Source: [Phialemoniopsis] sp. UDSM-2020 (Eukaryota > Ascomycota > Sordariomycetes > Thyridiales > Thyridiaceae). From it: a stretch of DNA of 64,000 nt. The notes beneath the pieces were generated by a model. It made no database searches and was not told where the DNA came from. It was given only the letters and a program-made list of their open reading frames with translations. The stretch lies in contig JAEILZ010000005.1 in NCBI GenBank assembly GCA_018873225.1, positions 3,720,001-3,784,000 on the forward strand. The letters are read 5' to 3'. Of this stretch, positions 45,179 through 56,372 are shown one piece after another. Position 1 is the first letter of the stretch. The number at the start of each line of letters is the position of its first letter. The translations under genes and the position numbers were made by a program.

Positions 45179-45705
45179 GGTGATTGCTGCGAAATGTTGT
45201 GTTGCAGGAGGACACCGTCACAAATCGTTGTGTCCTTTTTTTGTGTGTTGATGTCAGGCACTGTGGTTCGTTCGCAACACGCAGTCACGAAAAGCCCGTC
45301 CAGTCCGTCTCTTTTTTCGGTGGGTGGGGATTTATTGATATCGCCGTGGGGTTCCTTCGCCCTTTCTGCATTTGATGCAAAAATTCCCAAAAGTTGGTGG
45401 GCGCGGAAGGTGGGATGCGCCAGGCCCGCCCGCCCCGCCAAACGACAACGCCGTCTTTGTTTTTCCGGCGCCGAACGTCCAGCACCAGCACCAGACTTGA
45501 CCACACCACATCCTTGCAATTCTGCCGGGCGGTCAACCAGAGCTCTCGCGACTTTTCTCACAGCGCTCCCCCATACGGCGATCACGAAGCATACAAGTCA
45601 CACGAGCCGGGCGGAGGTGCAAACGGGGCTCTCTCAATTGCAAACCTACTTCTAACGACAGAGGCGACAACATCAGACGGTCGACCCCTCACACATCCCA
45701 CCACA
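45179..45705. promoter_or_regulatory. Bidirectional promoter between eIF3e and img2
   Basis: A 527-bp spacer between the start codons of a cytosolic and a mitochondrial translation gene. No TATA box is obvious, as is common for housekeeping genes. C/T- and C/A-rich stretches flank both starts. Confidence 0.55.
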
Positions 45706-46197
45706 ATGCTGCGCTCAATACCAACAAACCTCCGGGCCTCCGCCCCATCCTCCTCCTCCTCCATCCTCCGCCAGACCCTCCCTACCATCCGCCTCTTCAG
45801 CCAAACCTCCTCTTCCGCCGACTCGACCCCCTCGGCCCCCTCGTCACAAGAAGCCAGCGGCAGCAAAGCCACACCCCAGCGGAGGCCCTACTTCGTCGCC
45901 CGCAACTTCGGCAACAACTTCTCCGTCTACCACCTGCGCAAGCGCGGCGGCAACCTGCGCCAGACGGTCATCAAGAAGGTCGAGGGCGACGCGCGCACCC
46001 TCAAGGGCGACCTCGTCGCCGACCTGGCCCTGCCCGACAAGGAGGTCGTCGTCAACGCCCGGACGAACCATGTCACGATAAAGGTACATCTAACTCCCAG
46101 TATTGTCTCCGGAATTTCGGGGCGTTCGTGCTAATATAGTGTTCAGGGATACCACGAGGAAAGAGTCAAGTTATGGCTTGCGCAGCGAGGGTTCTAA
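45706..46197 (+). CDS. img2: Mitochondrial large-subunit ribosomal protein mL49 (Img2)
   Basis: Two exons: 45706-46083 and 46147-46197, giving 142 residues. An N-terminal presequence rich in Arg and Ser (LRSIPTNLRASAP, LRQTLPTIRLFSQT) precedes the Img2 domain: YFVARNFGNNFSVYHLRKRG, KVEGDARTLKGDL, and HVTIKGYHEERVKLWLAQRGF completed by the 51-nt second exon. Img2 is a structural component of the mitochondrial ribosome, needed for mitochondrial genome maintenance in yeast. Confidence 0.94.
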
Positions 46198-46783
46198 GCG
46201 ATGGGTGAGCCGTGGCGCCGTGGCGTGACTGCAGAAGATATATGTGTATTATATGAGTGGAAGACAATGTGTATCGATATAAGCAAGGTTCCAGCACGCA
46301 AACCTCGAGGCTAGGCGAAACCGACGGTCTAGGATACCGACTGGCGTTTGCCGTAAATGTAAACATTTCATCAAAATTCCAAGATTTCCTGTGTATCTGA
46401 AATGACTGGTTTTGCCAGCATGGTACCATACATAACCCGAGATTGCACCCATTACATATCACTCATCCGCGGTGCTGCTTTTCCATGGTGTAAGATACGT
46501 ATGCGTGGGAAACACGAAGATATGTTCCATTGATCAAACTCTGAAAGTATCGAGACAAAACTCCTACCGCAATGCCTACACGCCTTGCCGCTTTGGTATT
46601 GAAAGAATCAACTGTTTTTTGATCGCCACCTGTCCTGGCGAGACATGCACCCGCAATAAGTGTGTGTAGTACAGCTACCCAAAACACATCATCAGGCAAA
46701 GATGCCCATATACAATTCGCTTTCCCCGTCCTCATTATCTCAAAGCGTCAACGCCAAAATCATTCATCCGGCCACAGCATCCC
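46198..46783. other. Convergent 3' spacer, img2 and swi1
   Basis: 586 bp between convergent stops. It is relatively AT-rich with several short unsupported frames. No RNA gene or repeat was recognised. Confidence 0.55.
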
Positions 46784-49700
46784 TCAGAAGTCACGTCCCC
46801 TGTCATCGAGTGCCGCGTAAGCAATCAATTGCTGGAGGAAGCCTTCCTTGGTCCACTCCATGCTGTTCATCTGCAGGGCTCCAAGCACAGTGTCACTCGA
46901 GGGGAGAAGGTTGGGAGGTATCGAGGTCTTGGGATCGCTCGGGTCCTTGGCTTTTTCACTCAGGCGCCGTAGCATCGATACGCCCAAGACGACAATGTAA
47001 ACGAGCTCACCGTCCTTGCGTGGTTGTGCGCGGGATCCTCGAGCGGGCGGCGGTGTCTCGAAATGCATGCTGAGGACGCGAATAAGGCGGAAGAGGTTCT
47101 GGGCAAAGCTGTTGCCCGAAGATAGCCATGCCCGAGTAACTCCGCTTTCGTAACCTGGTGCCAAAGAAGCGATGATGTCGCCGGCCAGCAACCCTTGCAT
47201 CAATGACGGCTTCCGCATTTCCACAACAGGTGGCAGGCTAGGGCCTCTGTGATCTTTGCTCTGGTCTGGCAACGGCGAGATGGCGAGAGCAAATGTCCGC
47301 GTCAGCAGCTCGCAAGGAGGCGATGACACGGCATCTTGTTCGAAAATAGCCTTGTAATGGGTTCTGTTAGGCTCGTCACGCGCCAAAAGCTTCGCGAGGG
47401 TATCAACAGCTGCGGGTAGATAGGGGTGCAGGGACGAGTCATAAGGCGTAAAGAAGATCTCATCGTCGGTCAGGGTCGGTACCGGGGTCGGGGCGAAAGC
47501 GAGAAGGAATTGCAACAGACAAAGAGCCTGCTCCCGGCCAGGCAGTTCAATCGAGTGGGCGATATTGGACAAGAAGATGATCATGTCCTTCATAAAGTCG
47601 AGAGTGTTAGCCTGAGTCCGCAGCAACATGGTTCGCGTGCCCAGGTATCGAATGACTACGCCGAGGAACTTGACAACCGTCTCATCCGCAAGGCAGCCGT
47701 GGTTGGCAGCTCCGAAAGACAAGTTCCGTAAGATGGTGGTGATACAGATGAGGCGGTCAACCGCTCGATCCAGTTCATAATCGGGTGACCCAAAGACCGG
47801 AATGTCGCGCAGACCAAAGCTTTCCAGCCGACAGTTCCTTACTAGATCTTCGTAAGTGGTGATAAGGATCTCGTCCGAGACTTCTGTCGTATTCTCGGCC
47901 AGTGCTTCGACCTGGTCCTCGGCACACTCGATAAGACTTTCGAGCAAGTCATCACACTTGGTCAGGTCAATCTCGAGGTTTTGCTGCGCCGACGCGGTCA
48001 CCGTAGCAAGCGTATCCAAAGCCAAACGGACCTCGCCGTGGATCCCACTTTGCAGGCTCATGGTCAAGGCATGGATATCGATGTTACCCAATTCGATAGC
48101 GCTAGGGACGTCGGGCTTCCATCGCTCCATATCGGTAGCCAACTTGGGTATGGGGTGGAAGTCGATGCCGCCATAGGTTGTGACTTCGCGGGAACAAGGG
48201 ATGTACTCGTCTGGATCAGATGAGAAGGGTGCAGGGAACCGCATAAGACTTCCATCGGCAGACATACCCTCACCGTCAGGATGGGCGCCGGGGGGTAATG
48301 AGATACTCCCGGCCTTGCCACGGGCGGCCGGCGATTGCAATGCGAACTCGTCTTGGGCCGGGGTCGCTTGGGAGTTGCGGGATATGCTGTTGCGGCCCTG
48401 CTGGGCAGCGACCTGTGCTTGCTGGCCTTGGGGAGGCTGTGGCGTAGCAAAGCCGTTGACGCTTGCTTGTTGGGCATGCTGAGCAGGCTGTTTCGAGGGC
48501 GTCTGAGCTTGCGGTGCCTGTGGCTGCTGCATTGCCTGGTTGGGTGGGCCTTGACCCTGCGGCATCGCTTTGGATGGTGTCCCTTGGGCATTCGGAGCGC
48601 CTGGTTGTTGCGGAGGCTGTTGCTGACCCCATCGCTGTTGTTGCTGCTGCTGGCTCATCTTATTGCGGGTCCAAGCTTCCTCAAACTTCAGTAGATTGCG
48701 CTCGTAGATACCCTTCAATTGACCGGGAGCCATCTGCATCTGGCCCGGGTGAAATCCCACGGCATTGGAGACTTGAGGCCATGCGTTGCCCTGGCAGATG
48801 TTCCGATATCCTCCAAACTTCGAAGCGGCCTGGAAAAGCATCATAAGATTCACGGGCCGGTCTCCGATCATTGGATTCGTTTCCAACGGCAGCTGCTTGG
48901 TATTCATGAAGACAGTAAGCTGCTTCATGAATTGCTCAAAGTTGGGCGCGCGCTGCATGCCGCCCTGCTGCTGAGGTACAGGTTGTTGTTGCTGCGGCCT
49001 CATCCCGCCTTGGGGGACCTGGCCGTTAGGCATTTGTTGCCCCTGCATCATGTTGCGCTGCTGGGGCATGTTTTGGCCCTGCATCTGACCTGGCGACATC
49101 TGCATATTGCCCTGCTGGAGCTGTCTTTGCAACTGCATTTGATACATGAGCTTTTGCTGCTCGAGCGGTGTCCGGCCCGGCGGCATCTGGCCTTGCATTT
49201 GACCCTGCATTTGGCTTGGCATCTGGCCCTGCATCTGCTGGGGGAACATTTGCTGTTGCATCTGATTTGGCATCTGGCCCATTTGTCCCATCTGCCCCAT
49301 CGCTTGCATTTGTCCCATCTGCTGAGGCATCTGACCCATCTGCTGAGGCATCATCTGGCCTCCCATGGCGTTTGGTGTGGGCGACGGTCGAGCGGGGGAA
49401 GGCGTCGGGGTAAAGTTTTGATTGAAATTCGGGTTGAAGTTGTTCTGCTGCTGCATGAACGGGTTAGGCTGGGGCGTACCGCCATGTTCTGATGGAATAG
49501 GCGACGCCTGAGGAGCGAAGTTGGGGCCGGCAGGAGAGAAAGGATGAGGCGACGTGGTCGATACACGCTGCGGCACACTGCCGGGTCGCATCTGATTGCC
49601 CATGATCGGCGATGGAGTCGCGTTGGCAGAACCATTAGGCTGGAGATGGGGGTAGGGCGAGTGTTGACCCGAGTTCTGTTGTTGCATGGCACCTTGCTGC

Positions 49701-50071
49701 TGCTGGAAATTGGCAAACTGAGCCTGCTGGGGCGTGTCGGCGCGCGAGGTCGGTAGCATGCCGGGGTTTTGTCGCGGGGACGAGGCGATGCTATCCTCTC
49801 GAGGGCGCGGTCGTTTGGAGGGGATCACTTGGTTTGTTTGATAAACGGGATTCTGGAAGGAGGGTGAGGCGTTGCGCATTGGCCCGTTCTGCATGGGCAT
49901 CATCTGCTGCTGGTTGGCAAACTGGTTCGCGGCGGCAGCATTGAATTGGGCCGGGTTGGCCATAAAGGCGGCGGGATCCATCATGCCGCCGGCGACAGCA
50001 TTGGGATCCGACATGGGGAAGCCGTTGCCATTGTGATTCTGGACGGCGGCGTCGTTGGGCCAGGCGCTCAT
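46784..50071 (-). CDS. swi1: SWI/SNF chromatin-remodelling subunit SWI1 (ARID domain)
   Basis: One exon of 1,095 residues. Residues 1 to about 370 are low complexity (Q, M, P, G, N) with MGQM and QMQGQM repeats and a nuclear-type signal KRPRPRE near residue 86. The ARID/BRIGHT domain spans about 375-468 (NFEQFMKQLTVFMN, LFQAASKFGGYRNIC, WPQVSNAVGF, LKGIYERNLLKFEEAW). A second Q/P-rich segment follows, then a structured C-terminal half with armadillo-like helices (LRNLSFGAANHGCLADE, LCLLQFLLAFAP). It is a DNA-binding core subunit of the SWI/SNF complex. The start is the first ATG in frame. Confidence 0.94.
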   Translation of the reverse strand: MSAWPNDAAVQNHNGNGFPMSDPNAVAGGMMDPAAFMANPAQFNAAAANQFANQQQMMPMQNGPMRNASPSFQNPVYQTNQVIPSKRPRPREDSIASSPRQNPGMLPTSRADTPQQAQFANFQQQQGAMQQQNSGQHSPYPHLQPNGSANATPSPIMGNQMRPGSVPQRVSTTSPHPFSPAGPNFAPQASPIPSEHGGTPQPNPFMQQQNNFNPNFNQNFTPTPSPARPSPTPNAMGGQMMPQQMGQMPQQMGQMQAMGQMGQMGQMPNQMQQQMFPQQMQGQMPSQMQGQMQGQMPPGRTPLEQQKLMYQMQLQRQLQQGNMQMSPGQMQGQNMPQQRNMMQGQQMPNGQVPQGGMRPQQQQPVPQQQGGMQRAPNFEQFMKQLTVFMNTKQLPLETNPMIGDRPVNLMMLFQAASKFGGYRNICQGNAWPQVSNAVGFHPGQMQMAPGQLKGIYERNLLKFEEAWTRNKMSQQQQQQRWGQQQPPQQPGAPNAQGTPSKAMPQGQGPPNQAMQQPQAPQAQTPSKQPAQHAQQASVNGFATPQPPQGQQAQVAAQQGRNSISRNSQATPAQDEFALQSPAARGKAGSISLPPGAHPDGEGMSADGSLMRFPAPFSSDPDEYIPCSREVTTYGGIDFHPIPKLATDMERWKPDVPSAIELGNIDIHALTMSLQSGIHGEVRLALDTLATVTASAQQNLEIDLTKCDDLLESLIECAEDQVEALAENTTEVSDEILITTYEDLVRNCRLESFGLRDIPVFGSPDYELDRAVDRLICITTILRNLSFGAANHGCLADETVVKFLGVVIRYLGTRTMLLRTQANTLDFMKDMIIFLSNIAHSIELPGREQALCLLQFLLAFAPTPVPTLTDDEIFFTPYDSSLHPYLPAAVDTLAKLLARDEPNRTHYKAIFEQDAVSSPPCELLTRTFALAISPLPDQSKDHRGPSLPPVVEMRKPSLMQGLLAGDIIASLAPGYESGVTRAWLSSGNSFAQNLFRLIRVLSMHFETPPPARGSRAQPRKDGELVYIVVLGVSMLRRLSEKAKDPSDPKTSIPPNLLPSSDTVLGALQMNSMEWTKEGFLQQLIAYAALDDRGRDF
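49150..49370 (-). repeat. Met/Gln-rich tandem coding repeats in SWI1
   Basis: Imperfect 9-21-bp units encode QMGQM and QMQGQMP over about 70 residues (roughly SWI1 235-305). This is low-complexity coding sequence likely to vary in length between strains. Confidence 0.75.
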
Positions 50072-53000
50072 GGCTGGAACTGGCGATGGACGGCGACGAT
50101 GGGGAGGATGACAGGGTTGGTGGTCGCACCCATCTGGCAGTTCCCCCTATGCGACGGCGTCAGCAATCAAAAAGAATGATTGTATGGCGTCATGCACCAG
50201 GAATAAAGATGGCAAATGATAAAATGAGGATAACAAGTGACACGGCAGAAGCTTGTCGCGATGGAGCAGTCGCGTCGCGGCGGGTGTGTGTAGGTTTTGG
50301 ATGGGGCTGCTCTGCTCTGGGCTTTTGGGTGAGTGAGCGAGAGGAGGTGTGTGCTTTTTTTCGGGGGTGTACTGTGCGATTCAGAGGGGAAGATTGATGA
50401 ACTGACTGACTTATGCGCAGCGAGTGGAGGGTCGGACCAGGTCCGTTCAGCGGAGTTCTTGGGGGGAGGGAGCGCTGGGCAAGGGTTTAGGGGGCAGTGT
50501 CAGCTGAAGCGCAGAGGGTTTGGTCAAAACCCCCAGCCAGTAGAGAAATTTTCGCGAAGCACCAAAGCACACTGTGGGTGGCAGCCTCCCGGGAATCGCG
50601 ACGTCGGGTTTAGCATCAAAGCCTCAATCAACGGGCATTTGACAGCACACGTCACAAGACGAATAGACCTGTCGGCAGGCCGGGGATGGGGGTGGGAAAA
50701 TCGGAGGAAGGACAAGGACAAAACAACGAACAGATCTGGTCGGGTCTTACCTAAGGCGTGTGTGTGTGTATGCACGCGCGTGGTCTGCGTGTCTGGTCGG
50801 CTTTGGCTGGTCGCAATCGTCTTTTTGGCTTTTCGCTGGCCGGCGGTGAGAGGGAGAAAGGTTCAGTGTGTGAAGGGGGAAGGAAGGGCGAGTGAGCGAG
50901 CAAAGTGGGCTCACTTCAGTGAGCAGATTCGGCTGGGCGAGGTGATGGGCCGCGCTGATAGGCTCGCTGGCATTTTGGTCAGGCCAACCTCCTGCCTTTT
51001 CCCAACCAGGAAGTCGATGCTGCCTTGATGGCCCCGGGGCTAGTCTTGATCGGTACTGGTGCTGGTTACGCGAGACGGCGTCCAGATGACTGCTTGAGCC
51101 AATCATGTAATTGTTAGTGCACTCCGTTTCCGCGTCGCCATTTAATTCCGCCATGCATGTGCTCATGCCGTATCATCAAGCACCGCCATTGCACATACTG
51201 TTGCAAACCACACTCAAGGTTGCAATGCAATGATCAAACACCACATATTCGACCCCATCCTGAGTTCTCTTCCTTCATAAAAAGAAAAGGCCCGATGTCA
51301 CCTGCAACACAATCAGGGCTCCACCTGTCAATTGTGGTGTGTCGGACCAGGAGACGGCCCAGAATGTCCCAGGTCATAGAAGAGAAAGCAACAAACACGA
51401 TGGGTGGGTGCTACACTAGTAGCATAGATGGATATGCTTATATTGCAGGGCTTGCCCGCATTGACGGCATACCAGTCCGCAGTCTGGTTCTATGCACCAC
51501 TTGATGATAAGAGTGTCGACGGTCGTTCAGCATGACAATGGACTTTAAACCTCGTGAGTGCGATTTGACGAACGCTTCGAGCAACGGATATGGCACTCGC
51601 CATAATTACAAGCATGCCGTTCAAGTCCATAAAGTGCTTGCATAGCTGACGCGGCTGTTCAGCTGCCGTTGGTCGCGCTGCCTGAAATGGTCGAGGTAAT
51701 GAGCAATCCAGGAACCAAGCAGCCGGGGTAACAGAAGCCTGAGGTATGGCTTTGCAAATTCAAGCCCCAAGAACGAAATTGACATCGAGGCACAACGCTT
51801 CTGGGCGATCGTCGTTTTCCCCAGGCGATTGAGGTCGATTCGGCGGTCTCGAGCACAATCCCGTCATGTAAGAGACGTTGCACACGATAAGAAGCAACTT
51901 GTGGCTCTCCCAATCTGTTCTGCGAGGACGCAATAAACCAAGAGGACAGAGAACAGGTATTGTAAAGTAAGTAGAAGTAAAACTTGTTCTCCTCATACCG
52001 GCTTCGCGTGAATGGCTGGTCGCTCGAAATGCCATGACATCCGTGGCTGGCTCCAGTTCGGTCGAGGGAGGGGTGCTGTCAGTCCCTGCACCCAGCACCG
52101 CCCAGAGCCTAGGGCGCCCCACCATATCCAGTACGGACAGGCAATGACACCGGCCTGCTTGATTAACGGTACACACTCGTGACCATCAACGCACGGGTTC
52201 CATCAAGGACAACAAGAAGGAAGATAGGATGGTGGCCTCTCCAAGCAAAGAGGCGAGGGGTTTGATTTGTTCCACGCGACGGGAGAGATGATAACGCAGC
52301 TTGCTTGATCCATCGATCTCGCTTGGGGCATTGCCGTTGGACGGCGCCCTGTGACCCAGCTGACTAGGCGAATTCCAGGCCTGGGGATCCGTCGCACACC
52401 GTTCCTAGTCAGGCAGTCGGGTGGCCTAAAATGGCGTGTCTGGGTCTGTCGGAACCCATGTCCACCCACCGACAGTCATTGGCAACACTGCTGCTTGCCT
52501 GACGTTCGTTCGCGGGAGAAAATAACTCTTTTCTTCCTGCAGAAGAAGAGATCATTGATCCCTCTCATGGGGGGTTGCAGATTGTCTCTTTGCCCATCTT
52601 TTCTTGCCTTGTCTGGTGCGTAGAGGGAATTGCAATAGCGTTGATGACGTCTGGTTGCTGTACCCCAGTGGAGTGAGGTCGAATCTGTAGGGTCGTGATA
52701 GAATCCAGGTACATCCAGCTGGAGAGCCGACAGAGAGCGACACGATGGCAAATATACGACAAAGAGTGAAAATCGAATGGAAGAGAAGCAGATGAAGCGA
52801 ATGAAGAGTGAAAAGGAGATAAAACAAGAGAGGGGAAGGAGGAAGGAGGAGACCGGTTGGGTCATTCGTTACTCTTATGTGGACAACCTTTTTCTTCGAC
52901 AAGAGACGAACAAGCGGTACCTGTGCTTCGCTGGGCTGCCACCAACCTCAAAGATGCACACTAAAATTCTCCGCGTACCGGTGCCAAAATGCCAGATCCG

Positions 53001-53995
53001 GCCATCCTCACACCCGCCAGCAACACAAGGTTTCTTCCGTACCGAAGCAAAAGGACCAAGAACACGTTTGCTTTTCCTTTTAATCCCTTTCTTGGATACC
53101 CGAGGGGAGAGTAAAGTTCAGAGAGAGCTGCAACGAATGAACCCATGGATGCCATCTATGTACCACCCTTTATTGTTTTTCTCTGGCCCTGGCAAGGGTC
53201 CCTGCCTGGTGATGTCTGTACAGACGCCACTAGAACATCGTCCCGTGGACCCTGGCCTGTCTGCCGACCTTGCATCCTCCATCATCATTCCTGTTGATCT
53301 TCCCTCCAGACCATGATAAAGGGGCTGTAGTCCTCGTCATTTGCTCTAGTCGCTTTACCCAAGCGACCTGATACAATCTCGCCCCTCAAACAATACATCT
53401 CCTCCTCTTCCCAAGCTTCGGTAGTCTATTGTAGTGCCTCATCACAGTCTTGGCTTCGGGAATAAGTAGGAAAAGATGCTTGCTTCTTTAATCAGACGGG
53501 GGTTGAAAAGCTGATAGCAGGGATGATCGCTTTCTTGGGTTCGATGTCGAAGCACCGCAAAACTCAGGGAGCGCAAGAGGAATATGCTCTCGGCTCCCTG
53601 AAATTAGCCTACCACCTGTCACACCAAGCGACGAATACATCTACATATGGTCAATATGCTGGAGAAAGTCCGTCCTTGGTTCTGGTCAGTGGGATAATCT
53701 GACGTCGAGAGTCTGGTATGGCAACTTTAGGGAAGCACAGCCTAGAACGGGTGGGCTTGCATGTGGCAGGCAGTCTGGGTCAGTCTAACATGCCCATGGA
53801 TATTTGTACATGCACGCGCCAGCTTCACTAGCGCGTCCGACCCGGATCACAGCGAATTGTTCACCCACCAGCACCAGGGACATCCTAGTATTCTGATGAA
53901 ATATTAACGAAGTGAACAGAAATATTGTCTGGCTCCTGTTCTTGCATGGGCTTTTTCTTCATTCTCACATCGTCTGGAACGACGATACTCTCGCA
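50072..53995. other. 3.9-kb gap between divergent SWI1 and EVE-domain genes
   Basis: The largest gene-free stretch in the window. I found no supported protein. Minus-strand pyrimidine-rich sequence at about 52640-52880 looks like a leader or start zone. A short (GT)n tract lies near 50758-50768. It may hold a long SWI1 leader or a non-coding transcript. Confidence 0.5.
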
Positions 53996-54984
53996 ATGGC
54001 CAAGCGCAAATCCAGTGCCGTCGACGACGCCGCCGACGTGACGCCCAGGCGATCCACGCGCCAGCGCACCTCCGCTACGGCATCGGCGACTTCCACGCCG
54101 GCCAGCAAAAAGTCCAGCACCCCGGCCATGAGCAGCAAGGCAAAGGCAAAGCCAGCGGCAAAGGCAGCACCCGCACCGGCCCCCAAGTCCAAGCCAGGTG
54201 CCAGAGGTCAAGCCGTTCCCACTGCCAAAATGGCCGTCACCAACGGCGATGCAGAAGCCGCATCCGGAGAGCGGCAGTACTGGCTGCTCAAGGCCGAACC
54301 CGAGTCACGGTTCGAGAATGGCGTTGATGTCAAGTTCTCAATTGACGACTTGGCGGCGAGGACAGAACCTGAGCCGTGGGATGGTTCGTGTTTGGCCTCG
54401 ATCAAATTCATGTGGATGTCACCGTGCTAACATCATCAATAGGAATCCGAGCATACGCTGGTGAGATGCTTTTTATCTATTAGAGGTATCATGAAGTATT
54501 ATGCTGACTGTATCATCAACTGCTCAAGCACGCAATAATCTGCGCGCCATGAAAAAGGGCGACCTGGCCTTCTTCTATGCCTCCAATTGCAAAGAGCCCG
54601 GCATTGTTGGGACCATGGAGATCGTCCAGGAGCACTCTCCAGACCGTAAGCCTCGCCAGCCATACAGCCGCTCTCTCCTTTTGATCTAAATCTTGCTAAC
54701 AAGTCCACCTCATAGTATCGGCGCACGATCCCAAGGCGCCGTACTACGATGCATCATCCAAGCCCTCAAACCCCAAATGGAGCGTCGTCCACGTCGGGTT
54801 CCGCAGCAAGTTCCCCGTGCAGATCGGCCTCAAGGAACTGCGGGAGATGGGCGGCGCGGGTAAGCCCCTCGAAAACATGCAGATGCTCAAGCAGTCTCGT
54901 CTGAGCGTCAGCAAAGTCAGCGCGAGCGAGTGGGAGCACCTGAATCAGGTGGCTGAGGAGAAGGCCGCGGCCGCCAAAAAGTAG
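53996..54984 (+). CDS. EVE-domain protein (THYN1-like)
   Basis: Four exons: 53996-54383, 54443-54460 (18 nt), 54529-54645 and 54716-54984, giving 263 residues. The first 80 residues are disordered and basic (AKRKSS, TPRRSTRQR, many K/A/P), suggesting nuclear location and DNA binding. The EVE domain runs from about 87: QYWLLKAEPESR, WDGIRAYAARNNLRAMKKGDLAFFYASN, GIVGTMEIV, WSVVHVGF. EVE domains are related to PUA/YTH folds and are thought to bind modified bases; human THYN1 is the nearest named relative. The 18-nt exon supplies the GIRAYA core, and the model fails without it. Confidence 0.9.
54443..54460 (+). other. 18-nt micro-exon of EVE-domain gene
   Basis: It is bounded by AATAG (acceptor) and GTGAGA (donor). 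It encodes the IRAYA part of the conserved EVE signature, and phase 1 is kept on both sides. Confidence 0.85.
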
Positions 54985-55063
54985 ATGTATGATAGACCTG
55001 AGCTCGAGGTCGACCGGGAAGTCCCTCATGCAGCCCTGTAGAATAGACTTGTCCCATGATGGC

Positions 55064-56372
55064 TCAAGAGTTTTCCAGCTTCCTTTTCGTGTGCTCCAAT
55101 ACAGCCCTAATGCCCTCGTCCAGATCCTCTCTTGCCAGAAGCGGATCAATCCAGGCAATCGTCTTTGCTGCCAGCATGGGCTTGTCGCTCGTGCTGCCCA
55201 ACGCGGCATTCAACTTGGCCAACGCTTCTCTCAGTGCCTTGGGGAATGCTGCGGTATCGGCCTCCACACCGATGAGCGGTTGTCGCACCTTGCAGCTGCA
55301 AGTCGACGGATCGTTGGGGTAGGCCTCCTCCATGGCATCCAGAACATGCTGCACAGTCTTGGGCTGCGATGCAACCTCCGCGAATCCCGAAAACATGTCA
55401 AAGAATGTTTCGGCCGTCCGCGCCTTGAAGAAAGACTGCTTCCTCGAGATGTCAAATACGGCCCGCGGTATCGCACCCTCGAGCGCAGGGCTGTTCTTGA
55501 TCTTCTCGACCGCCTCCTCGCTCAGTTCGGGCGCCGCCTTCTTCCCGCTGCCGCCCCGCGTCGACGTGATGATGCCGTCCGCAAAGTCGTCCTCGTCCTC
55601 CTCGTCGCCGCTGTCGTCGCCGCCAAACATCATGTTGCCGTCCTCGTCGACCTCCTCGGTCAGCTTCTTGGCCGGCATGGCCTCGAGCGCGACAGTGCGC
55701 CGGTTCTTCTTGCCCACGCGCGCCAGCCACTCCATCTCGGCGCGCGCGTATTCGACCCAGACGACCTCGTCGCGCGTGCAGAACCGGCACCCGCGCATGA
55801 ACATGGCCCTCGCACCCTCCATGTCGCCGTCGGCCGCGGCCCGCCTGCCCGCCAGCACCCACAGGCCGGCGCTGGTCGGGTGCATGCGCAGGGCGCGCGT
55901 CATGATCTTGCGCCAGCGCTTGGTGGCTTTTACCCGCGAGGCATAGTCGAGGTACCGCCGCCAGAGCAGCTCGCTGCCCGGGTGTCGGCCCACGGCGCGC
56001 TCGTAGATCTGGAAGACACGGGCCTGGCCCGCATGGTTGGTCGAGTGCTTGATCTTCTTGCGGCGGCAGCGCTTGAGGCGGAGGTCCTCGAGGGACTGCT
56101 CCCAGGCGATGTAGGAGAGGAAGTCGGCGGGGGTGTTGCCGGAGGAGAGGATGAGGTGCTCGAACTCGGTGCGCTTCTGGACGAGGGTTCTGATTTCGTC
56201 CTGTATCGGTTGGCAGCGGGGTCAGCAGATTTCTTTACCTTGAGGAAGGTTCTTTGCCTATTGCTGTGTGGATTGTACTGACCTTGGAGAAGATCTCTTT
56301 TTCTTCAAATTCGCGGAGCTGGGGTACTGCCCGCTCGAGGTAGAAACGAGCCTTTTCCGCAACGCCAGCCAT
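55064..56372 (-). CDS. utp6: UTP6, U3 snoRNA-associated protein of the SSU processome
   Basis: Two exons on the minus strand: 56372-56283 and 56200-55064, giving 408 residues. The N-terminus (MAGVAEKARFYLERAVPQLREFEEKEIFSK) is the Utp6 signature, joined by the intron to DEIRTLVQKRTEFEHLI. HAT-type helical repeats follow (WEQSLEDLRLKRC, WRRYLDYASRVKATKRWRKIMTRALRMHP, MFMRGCRFC). An acidic insertion (DDSGDEEDEDDFADG) lies in the middle. The protein acts in early 18S rRNA processing in the nucleolus. It is convergent with the EVE-domain gene (79 bp between stops). Confidence 0.95.

Noticed and set aside
48719..49492. 257-residue Leu/His-rich open frame on the plus strand
   Set aside because: Antisense of the SWI1 Met/Gln repeats.
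50333..51028. 231-residue open frame on the plus strand in the SWI1 upstream region
   Set aside because: Low-complexity, starts without context, no domain; more likely promoter or leader sequence.
52777..53316. 179-residue open frame on the plus strand
   Set aside because: It begins in an A/G-rich tract and lacks any recognisable motif or intron signals.
53682..53698. Possible third copy of the dispersed repeat (agtgggataatc)
   Set aside because: Only about 12 bases match; flanks do not align with copies A or B.
54989..56281. 430-residue open frame on the plus strand
   Set aside because: Antisense of UTP6, whose motifs and intron are clear.
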